A stretch of 64,000 nucleotides of DNA from M55B129 sp964506505. GTDB taxonomy: Bacteria > Bacillota > Dethiobacteria > DTU022. Position numbers and translations under genes: made by a program. Position 1 is the first letter of the stretch. Every line of letters begins with the position of its first letter. The stretch spans positions 59,489 through 123,488 of the forward strand of contig CAZDKY010000003.1 in the NCBI GenBank assembly GCA_964506505.1, given 5' to 3'. The notes below the pieces were generated by a model. It did no database searches. It was not told the DNA's origin and worked only from the letters and a program-made list of their open reading frames with translations. Shown here in pieces: positions 58,163 through 64,000 of this stretch.

Positions 58163-59164
58163 TTATCCCGAAGCGCCGTCCAGGAAAATGTAAGGGCCCA
58201 CCTGTCTCTCATCTTCAACAACACAAGCTTTAATAACTGCATGCTGGATAACGACATGATGGCCAATTACCGCTTCAGAAAGGTGAACACCGGGACCAAT
58301 ACGGCATTCCTCCCCAATTGTAGTTCCTTTTTCAATTACACAGTTAGGCCCGACGATAGTATCCTGACCTATTTTAACATCGCTATCGATATAAACTGAA
58401 GAGGGATCAAGCATGGTCACTCCCCCTGACATTAGCCGCCTGTTTATTCTGGCTCGCAAAATCATTTCCGCTTCCGCCAGCTGGATGCGATTGTTAATGC
58501 CCAGACCTGCCCGGAAATCATCGACTAATTCGGCCCCCACCCGATAACCTTCATCTTTTAGCAGGGCAACAATATCTGTTAGATAGTATTCTCCCTGGGC
58601 ATTATCCCTGCTCAGCCGTGGAAGAAATTTCTTGAGCAGGGCCAGGTCAAAACAGTATGTGCCCGTGTTTACTTCATTTATTTCTTTCTCCTGTTTCGAA
58701 GCATCTTTTTCTTCAACGATGCTTTCAACCAGGCCTTCATCACCCCTGATAATTCTTCCATAACCATGGGGCTGGGGCAATTCCGCCGTGACAACTACCC
58801 CGGCCAGTCCCCTACTCTGTTCGACCAGATTTTCCAGGCAGCCCGACTCCAGTAGGGGTGTATCCCCGCAAAGCACCAGAACTTTTCCGGAAGCCGGGAA
58901 ATGGTCTACAGCCTGCAAAACTGCATGACCGGTTCCCAGCAATTTCTTTTGGCGAACATAGCACCACTTGCTCCCCACAGTCTGACGAACGAGCGAAGCG
59001 CCGCGGCCGACGACGATTATAATATCCGGCGTCAGAGCAGCGGCGCTTGCCAGAACATATTCAAGCATCGGTCTGCCGCAAAGCCGATGCAGCACTTTGG
59101 GCAACCGCGAATGCATTCTTTTGCCTTCTCCCGCAGCCAGAATGACAGCCCTGAGCTGTTCCAT
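58163..59164 (-). CDS. glmU: GlmU lacking its acetyltransferase domain
   Basis: The N-terminal uridyltransferase makes UDP-GlcNAc from GlcNAc-1-phosphate and is complete (VILAAGEGKRM at 7-17, LPKVLH, GTGHAV, CGDTPLL, NEVNTGTYCF). The protein stops at residue 333, after only the first left-handed beta-helix turns, at VGPYIFLDGASG. The normal enzyme is about 450-460 residues, and the Arg, Lys, His and Asn of the acetyltransferase site lie beyond this point. No continuation was found in other frames at 57980-58162, so this is a truncation, not a simple frameshift. GlcN-1-P acetylation must be done elsewhere. Confidence 0.9.
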   Translation of the reverse strand: MEQLRAVILAAGEGKRMHSRLPKVLHRLCGRPMLEYVLASAAALTPDIIIVVGRGASLVRQTVGSKWCYVRQKKLLGTGHAVLQAVDHFPASGKVLVLCGDTPLLESGCLENLVEQSRGLAGVVVTAELPQPHGYGRIIRGDEGLVESIVEEKDASKQEKEINEVNTGTYCFDLALLKKFLPRLSRDNAQGEYYLTDIVALLKDEGYRVGAELVDDFRAGLGINNRIQLAEAEMILRARINRRLMSGGVTMLDPSSVYIDSDVKIGQDTIVGPNCVIEKGTTIGEECRIGPGVHLSEAVIGHHVVIQHAVIKACVVEDERQVGPYIFLDGASG

Positions 59165-59248
59165 CGGCAGTCCCTCCTGTTGTTTATGATCCTGGTGTAA
59201 ATATTATACTGCAGATGACCCGGAAGAGGCAAAGAAGCGGGTTGGAGA

Positions 59249-59524
59249 TCATATTTCGGAAACTGAATTTTCCAGTTCCCTGGTGTAAGCAGTTAAAACG
59301 GAATACTGGATCTCCTCTCTGGTTTCGGAATTAATAGGATGGGCTATATCACGAAATTCACCGTTGGGAATTCGTTTGCTGGGCATGGCAACGAACAATC
59401 CGTTATTGCCCTCGATAACCCGAACATCATGTACTACAAACTGATCGTTAAACGTAATTGATACTATGGCCCTCATCTTACCTTCCTGGGCCATCCTTCT
59501 GATGCGTACATCAGTCACCCTCAC
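59249..59524 (-). CDS. spoVG: SpoVG regulatory protein
   Basis: A 91-residue nucleic-acid-binding regulator, conserved in Bacillota, both in sporulating and non-sporulating species. Seen: [53 protein letters not shown] start after GGGGGTG. In the usual spoVG-glmU order. Confidence 0.95.
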   Translation of the reverse strand: MRVTDVRIRRMAQEGKMRAIVSITFNDQFVVHDVRVIEGNNGLFVAMPSKRIPNGEFRDIAHPINSETREEIQYSVLTAYTRELENSVSEI

Positions 59525-59789
59525 TCAAACCACACCCCCAGGATCACAAAATGCCAAACTAATGTATTGTTTTCAATATAGTTTCGACAACTTACAGGTA
59601 ACCCCTGCCTTGTTATCAGGCAAGCAGACATAAATATGAATTAATACCCAATAATAGCGAAAATATATATCAAAACATGGATATCTTGTAAGGGCTCTGC
59701 GAAAAAGCAGCATCGATCAATACGGCGAGCATTGGGCAAGGGAAAAACTGAGCGAAGTTATTCATTTAAAGTCAAACCAGCCCGGCAGG

Positions 59790-59996
59790 TTGGAAAAAGG
59801 AAAACGAAAATACCTGGACAACAATACTCTGCATCTGCTGGCAAAATGCTCCAATTTGACCAGCCTTGAAAAACTTGAATTTATGCTGGCAGCCGTATTC
59901 GCAGAGTTAAACGGGGCTTCCGCCAATCGGGTCAAGTCCCTTGCAGACTGGCCTGAAAAAAGCTTGGTTCGAAATACAACCGAACCACAGGAATAA
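59790..59996 (+). CDS. Orphan short reading frame, possibly decayed gene
   Basis: A 68-residue plus-strand frame in the only gap between spoVG and the MobA-like gene. It starts with TTG at 59790, with no good ribosome-binding site. The same frame is open 43 codons further left (from about 59656) without a usual start codon and reads plausibly (RKSSIDQYGEHWAREKLSEVI). That pattern suggests a gene with an unusual start or a broken beginning. No family recognised. The remaining bases of 59525-60001 show nothing else. Confidence 0.4.
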   Translation: MEKGKRKYLDNNTLHLLAKCSNLTSLEKLEFMLAAVFAELNGASANRVKSLADWPEKSLVRNTTEPQE

Positions 59997-60001
59997 ATGA
60001 T

Positions 60002-60760
60002 TTAATCCTGCATAATTTTTCTAACCAGTTCCAGATCGCTAATTTTGTCAACATCAATGCCCAGTTCAATGCAATCACAGAGCACTGCTTTAGCATTAAA
60101 GCCCAGGAGGTGGGAAAGGTAATTTTCCAAATCACGGACAGATAGGATCCTGAGCAGATATTTCATGATCAGAACAAGAGGGAAAATACGGAATAACTGT
60201 AGCGGTTTTTTGCGATAGGAAATGAACAGTTCCAGACGATCTTGATTCTGAAGATACCAGCCTGGCTTGATCAGCACCGCATTTCCCCCCGTTACCTGCC
60301 CCTCTTTCAAGCGAACATAGGTACGAATATTTTCCGGGTATTTCTCAATACAGGTTTCCCGGCTCAGGATGGGATAGTAGAAATCTGCCTCGTCAGGATC
60401 ACAAAGAGAAAGAAATTTCTCAACTGTATCTGCCGTGAGCAGGGGAATATCAGCTGTCACCACCAGGCATAATTTTTCGGGATCCATGGTTTTAAATGCA
60501 GCTGCCAGGTTGGCCAGCAGGCTCTCCTGCTGACCAATTATTTCGAAAGTCAGGCACTCGCTGCCACGCAGGAGTTTCAGGTCGGCAGTCGGTCCGACGA
60601 CAGTAATCTTATCCAGGGTCGGAACATCCTGCAGGGCTCGCAGAACATAAGAAAGCAGTGGTTTATCTTTAAGTAAAATAAAAGCTTTATTGGACACTCC
60701 CTGCATCTCCGCAAGCAACTCCGGTTTACTGCTGCCGGCCAGCACTACTGCATTAAACAT
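60002..60760 (-). CDS. MobA-like NTP transferase
   Basis: A 252-residue nucleotidyltransferase of the MobA/GlmU-type fold: FNAVVLAGSSKPELLAEMQG, a KAFILLKDKPLLSYVLRAL substrate segment and VTADIPLLT with the metal Asp. The canonical glycine-rich loop (G-x-G-x-R) is reduced to LAGSSKPE, so the true nucleotide is uncertain. ATG at 60760 after AAGGAG; it overlaps ispE by eight bases, so is co-translated with it. In B. subtilis this position holds purR-yabJ. Molybdenum cofactor or sugar-nucleotide use cannot be decided. Confidence 0.8.
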   Translation of the reverse strand: MFNAVVLAGSSKPELLAEMQGVSNKAFILLKDKPLLSYVLRALQDVPTLDKITVVGPTADLKLLRGSECLTFEIIGQQESLLANLAAAFKTMDPEKLCLVVTADIPLLTADTVEKFLSLCDPDEADFYYPILSRETCIEKYPENIRTYVRLKEGQVTGGNAVLIKPGWYLQNQDRLELFISYRKKPLQLFRIFPLVLIMKYLLRILSVRDLENYLSHLLGFNAKAVLCDCIELGIDVDKISDLELVRKIMQD

Positions 60761-61646
60761 AAGTCCACTCCTTGTTTTCGGCCTCCGTCCAGCAGAGGTA
60801 AGACCTGGCGCCGGTTTCTTCCACAGCCCGGGCTGCTGCACTGGCCGAATTGTAATGGTCAAAAAACATAAACAAGGCCGGCCCACTGCCGGAAAGGGCC
60901 GGATTTAACCCGCAAGACTGAAGTTGTTTTTTCAAAAGCCCCGCTTGCTGCAAACCGGGCAACAGAGCAGTTTCCAGGGTATTGGTAAACTCCCCGGCCA
61001 TCCATTTTTTTAGACCTTCTCTTGATCCGCTGCGCACAGCATCAATTAAAGGGCCGAGTTCCGGTTTCCCCAGGCACCTTCGGTCAAAATCCCGATATGC
61101 AGCGGCAGCCGATACTCCCGCCTGCCGAGGTAAAGCCAGAACAACCCAGTGAAAAGGAAGAGAAGGAAGTTTTTCAAGTACTTCACCCCGGCCCCGCACC
61201 AGAACTGTTCCACCCTGAAGACAGAATGGCACATCAGACCCGAGAACGGCAGCACAGGAAAGAAGTTCCTGACGGGTCAAACCAAGCTCCCAGAATAAGT
61301 TCAAACCGAGCAGAGCGGCTGCTGCATCGCTGCTCCCGCCGGCCAGGCCTGCTTCAACAGGAATATTCTTATGAAGAGTTATCTTTACTCCTTCCTGATG
61401 ACTGCCAAAACGGCTGCTTAGAAGCTCGGCAGCCCGGAAAATCAAATTGTGAGGACCGGATAATCCTGCTTCTGTACAGCTTAAATAAAATCCTTCTCCC
61501 TCTATCGATTCAAATAAAAGGGAATCCGCCAGAGAAATTTGCTGCATTACCGATTCCAGGTCATGATATCCGTCGGACCGCTTTTTCAAAACAGTCAGGC
61601 CAATATTAATCTTCGCTGCTCCCTTGATCAATAATGTTCTATTCAT
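60753..61646 (-). CDS. ispE: 4-diphosphocytidyl-2-C-methyl-D-erythritol kinase
   Basis: GHMP kinase step of the non-mevalonate isoprenoid pathway. 297 residues. Seen: AAKINIGLTVLKKRSDGYHDLESVMQ, the ATP loop VEAGLAGGSSDAAAAL and GSDVPFCLQGGTVLVRGRGE. ATG start at 61646, immediately after the NAPRTase stop. Confidence 0.96.
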   Translation of the reverse strand: MNRTLLIKGAAKINIGLTVLKKRSDGYHDLESVMQQISLADSLLFESIEGEGFYLSCTEAGLSGPHNLIFRAAELLSSRFGSHQEGVKITLHKNIPVEAGLAGGSSDAAAALLGLNLFWELGLTRQELLSCAAVLGSDVPFCLQGGTVLVRGRGEVLEKLPSLPFHWVVLALPRQAGVSAAAAYRDFDRRCLGKPELGPLIDAVRSGSREGLKKWMAGEFTNTLETALLPGLQQAGLLKKQLQSCGLNPALSGSGPALFMFFDHYNSASAAARAVEETGARSYLCWTEAENKEWTYV

Positions 61647-61647
61647 T

Positions 61648-62688
61648 TCAGGTCATTTTAATCAGTCGTGGATTTTCGGTTATACCTGGTATCCGTCCCC
61701 GTTTAGCCAGTGCCTTGCCGCGGACTTCTTTAAGATCCATGGTCATGTCGATAGCAGGGGACCCTGAAATATAACTTCCCACCCCAAATATATCAGCTCC
61801 GGCATCAGCCAGGGCAACAATGCGCTCCGGATTCAGCCCGCCGGAAACAACAATTTTAACATGTCCGTAACCGGCCTGATTGAGCCTAATTCGTGTCTCT
61901 TTGACCAGGGCGGGAGTAACCCCTCCCCTTTCACCGGGAGTATCGAGTCTTATCCCCTCCAGCTGTTTGCCCAGCGCATCAGCCACTCTCAGCGCTTCTT
62001 CCGGCTCATCTTTAAAAGTATCAACCAGGATAATGCGGGGAGAATCCTCGGGAACAAAACGATCATAAGCCTTAGCCAGTTTCACCGTATCGCCAACAAT
62101 TAAAAAAGCGGCATGGGGAACAGTCCCTACAGGGCTTTTCCCCAGCAGCATGGCTCCGAGAATACAGCTACAAGCATCAACACCTCCAATTACCGCTGCT
62201 CTTTCCATCACCGATGACACAGCGGGATGAACATGCCTGGCTCCATAACAGATAACCATGCATTCACCAGCTGCTTCTTTGCAGACCCGCGCTCCCGTTG
62301 CCCACCCGCTGGAACTGGACAATATACCAAGCAGGGGAGTTTCATAAATGCCAAAATCGCCATAACAGCCTTTGATGCGCATGACTACTTCTTTTTCAGT
62401 CATTTCAGTTCCTTCAGGAAGAGACCAGATCTCCAGATCCCGCCCTCTCAACAGGTGAAGAGTTTCGTCAATTCCGGCCAGCACTCCCGGGCGTGAAGTA
62501 AATATTTCCGCTGTTACCTTAGTCTCCGCTAGACCCATTGATTGAAGCAGGTCCCTGGTGCGGACAAAGTAAACATCGGAAGTTAAACCCTGTTCAATTT
62601 CGTCAAATGTGGCCGAAAAAAATCTTTTATCTACCTGCGCTTCTTTTTTAGCAATATCTTCCAGGTTAACAAAATCCAATGGTTTCAT
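61648..62688 (-). CDS. Nicotinate phosphoribosyltransferase
   Basis: Joins nicotinate to PRPP for NAD salvage. The 346-residue sequence is of the shorter, archaeal-like type: DVYFVRT, the YETPLLGILSSSSG region, GARHVHPAVS, VGTVPHAAFLI, DTFKDEPEE, and IVVSGGLNPE with GVGSYIS. Pair with the isochorismatase-like gene just upstream, 17 bases away, supports nicotinamide-to-NAD salvage. Confidence 0.93.
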   Translation of the reverse strand: MKPLDFVNLEDIAKKEAQVDKRFFSATFDEIEQGLTSDVYFVRTRDLLQSMGLAETKVTAEIFTSRPGVLAGIDETLHLLRGRDLEIWSLPEGTEMTEKEVVMRIKGCYGDFGIYETPLLGILSSSSGWATGARVCKEAAGECMVICYGARHVHPAVSSVMERAAVIGGVDACSCILGAMLLGKSPVGTVPHAAFLIVGDTVKLAKAYDRFVPEDSPRIILVDTFKDEPEEALRVADALGKQLEGIRLDTPGERGGVTPALVKETRIRLNQAGYGHVKIVVSGGLNPERIVALADAGADIFGVGSYISGSPAIDMTMDLKEVRGKALAKRGRIPGITENPRLIKMT

Positions 62689-62705
62689 CAGCAGCCTCCA
62701 GATCT

Positions 62706-63221
62706 TTAAACCAGGGTAACCCCCAGTGTTTTTTCCATTTCCTGCAGGGCAAAACGATGTGCCTCAGGGTCAAAACCGGCTACTGCAGCAACAGGTACAG
62801 TAACATTATAACCGAGCATACGAGCATGGGCAGCCGTATATAGAATACATATATTAGTTACGCAACCAACCAGTTCAATATCACTGATCTCTTTCTCCCT
62901 GAGGGTTAGATCAAGATCGGTCCCAAAAAAGGCACTGTAGCGCCTTTTATAAATCACCCTCTCCCCGGCCAGCAAGGCCAGGTCGGGAATTATCTCGGCA
63001 CCCTTTGAGCCGCTTAGCGAGTGAGGGGGGAACATGGCAAATTCGCTGTCATCTTCAAGGTGGTGATCACAGATAAAGATGATCGGCTGCCCTGCTGAGC
63101 GGAATTGAGCAAGCTTGGCCCTTACTGCGGGGACAAGATCTTCCCCCGACGATCCGATATAGAGTGCTCCCTCCGGATCAATAAAATCAACCAGCATATC
63201 GATAACCAGCAGTGCTTTCAA
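62706..63221 (-). CDS. Isochorismatase-family hydrolase, probable nicotinamidase
   Basis: A 171-residue cysteine hydrolase. Triad residues: Asp in LLVIDMLVDF, Lys in VIYKRRYSAF, and Cys in ELVGCVTNICIL; the metal-site Asp-His pair is in CDHHLEDD. Placement before a nicotinate phosphoribosyltransferase makes deamidation of nicotinamide the likely role. TTG at 63221 is seven bases after GGGGAGG; GTG at 63227 is too close. Confidence 0.88.
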   Translation of the reverse strand: MKALLVIDMLVDFIDPEGALYIGSSGEDLVPAVRAKLAQFRSAGQPIIFICDHHLEDDSEFAMFPPHSLSGSKGAEIIPDLALLAGERVIYKRRYSAFFGTDLDLTLREKEISDIELVGCVTNICILYTAAHARMLGYNVTVPVAAVAGFDPEAHRFALQEMEKTLGVTLV

Positions 63222-63326
63222 ATTCACACCTCCCCTCGGATCATCAATGAAGTTTGCATTGGCTATTCTACAAAAGACCCGCTAATCCTGCCGGGGATCA
63301 AAACAACGGCAGAATAAAGAAAAGTA

Positions 63327-63356
63327 AAAAACCGGAATCAAAGTGATCCGGTTTTT
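63327..63356. terminator. Terminator of veg, bidirectional
   Basis: AAAAACCGGA with TCCGGTTTTT (63327-63336 and 63347-63356), extended by TCA/TGA. A- and T-runs flank both sides, so it can stop transcription in either direction. Confidence 0.88.
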
Positions 63357-63445
63357 AATTCCCCACTTAAAAGTTGTTTCCTGTTATCTCGCCTGATTTC
63401 CGACTGAAACAGGACTTTTTCTCCAGACCTCGTTTCATGATAAAC

Positions 63446-63712
63446 TTACAGACCGACGGTACGACGCAACTTGCCCTCGTTAAAGCTCAGTTCGACCGTT
63501 TCCGTCAGGACATCGGCATAACTGAACGAAAGCCGCTGGTAATAATTATTTTCATCGACCCTGATGATGAAAATTGAAGGATAGGTACTCTCAAGGACCC
63601 CTTCCTTCTCAAATGTTTTACGCCGACCTCTGTTGGCCCGTAATTTTATTTTTTCACCGAGGTGTGATTCAATCTTTTTACGGATTTCAAATAGCACATC
63701 TTTGCCCACCAT
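63446..63712 (-). CDS. veg: Veg protein (DUF1021)
   Basis: An 88-residue protein linked in B. subtilis to biofilm gene expression. Seen: DVLFEIRKKIESHLGEKIKLRANRGRRK and EGVLESTYPSIFII, SYADVLTETVELSF. A highly expressed gene at the usual place upstream of ispE. The ribosome-binding site is AAGGTGG before the ATG. Confidence 0.95.
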   Translation of the reverse strand: MVGKDVLFEIRKKIESHLGEKIKLRANRGRRKTFEKEGVLESTYPSIFIIRVDENNYYQRLSFSYADVLTETVELSFNEGKLRRTVGL

Positions 63713-63726
63713 TTAAAACCACCTTA

Positions 63727-63773
63727 TTATTATTATACGTATAATAATAACATAATATATGACAATATGTCAA
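63727..63773 (-). promoter_or_regulatory. veg promoter overlapped by a 24-bp palindrome
   Basis: TTGACA (63768-63773) and TATTAT (63744-63749), spacer 18. A perfect 24-base palindrome, TTATTATTATAC followed by its complement (63727-63750), covers the -10 and the start region, ending 14 bases before the veg ATG. Confidence 0.7.
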
Positions 63774-63920
63774 GAAAGAACAAGCATCGTGGCGTTATTA
63801 GAAGAAGAGCGTAAATTCCCAAAGTAAGTTCTACAGTGGACTAAGGTGTAGCGTTTAGTTTGGGAAGTATTTTTTAGTAGAATTAAGTCTGGGAAGTTTT
63901 CCTTAAAAGAGAAGGAGAGA

Positions 63921-64000
63921 ATGAATGAAATGACAGACTTAAACTCTACGAAATTCAAGCATCTTACACTGGACGACCGGATTGAGATCCAAATGTGCCT
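63921..64000 (+). mobile_element. IS30-family transposase, N-terminal fragment at window edge
   Basis: ATG at 63921, after AAGGAG (close spacing; a second ATG is at 63930). The 26 residues visible include KHLTLDDRIEIQMCL, the N-terminal helix-turn-helix start typical of IS30 transposases. The left end of the element is in 63780-63920 but its exact inverted repeat could not be fixed with only one end present. Confidence 0.75.

Overview
This 64 kb window looks like chromosomal DNA from an anaerobic, low-to-mid GC member of the Bacillota (Clostridia or a nearby class). Pointers are pyruvate:ferredoxin oxidoreductase, formate--tetrahydrofolate ligase, a selenocysteine formate dehydrogenase, a T-box leader, SpoVG and Veg, and the gene order veg / ispE / spoVG / glmU / prs / ctc / pth / mfd / spoVB / mazG / hup / divIC / yabR-like / tilS / hpt / ftsH, which follows the origin-proximal 'yab' region of Bacillus subtilis. 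I cannot name genus or species. No rRNA, convincing tRNA or CRISPR array was seen. The only mobile element is the first 80 bases of an IS30-type transposase at the right edge.

Layout. 1-16.3 kb is a mixed housekeeping and accessory stretch: partial adenine deaminase, a serpin lipoprotein, ApbE flavin transferase beside a lipoprotein made of two tandem copies of one domain, a small ferredoxin, a threonine dehydratase-like enzyme, UspA, GlpX, ArcA, a cold-shock protein, a BCCT transporter, a REC-REC-PAS-GAF-GAF-HD-GYP protein and an alpha/beta hydrolase. 16.3-23.7 kb is the complete phosphate regulon phoP-phoR-pstS-pstC-pstA-pstB-phoU, with a three-repeat Pho box before pstS. 24-28.9 kb holds nifJ, a patatin and a small membrane protein; coaX follows. 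29.8-34.4 kb is a folate operon (CPBP-like membrane protein, folE, HD protein, folP, folB, folK). 34.6-50.1 kb is a long minus-strand block from mfd to fhs. 50.4-53.1 kb is a plus-strand formate dehydrogenase read through an in-frame UGA. 53.2-63.7 kb is again minus strand: T-box-controlled aroF-pheA, then pth, L25, prs, a truncated glmU, spoVG, a MobA-like transferase, ispE, an NAD-salvage pair and veg.

How the genes fit together. FolE/B/K/P supply tetrahydrofolate, Fhs loads formate onto it, the Sec formate dehydrogenase interconverts CO2 and formate, and PFOR links acetyl-CoA to ferredoxin. These are parts of one-carbon or Wood-Ljungdahl metabolism, but the rest of that pathway is not in the window. 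The pst/pho genes form a self-contained phosphate-starvation response.

Most worth a second look: the ApbE plus duplicated-domain lipoprotein pair; the HD protein placed where the folate pathway lacks a dihydroneopterin triphosphate phosphohydrolase; the SECIS-equipped but partnerless formate dehydrogenase; GlmU without its acetyltransferase half; a YabR-like S1 protein that seems to begin at AUU; and a 24-bp perfect palindrome over the veg promoter -10. Many genes start with TTG or GTG.
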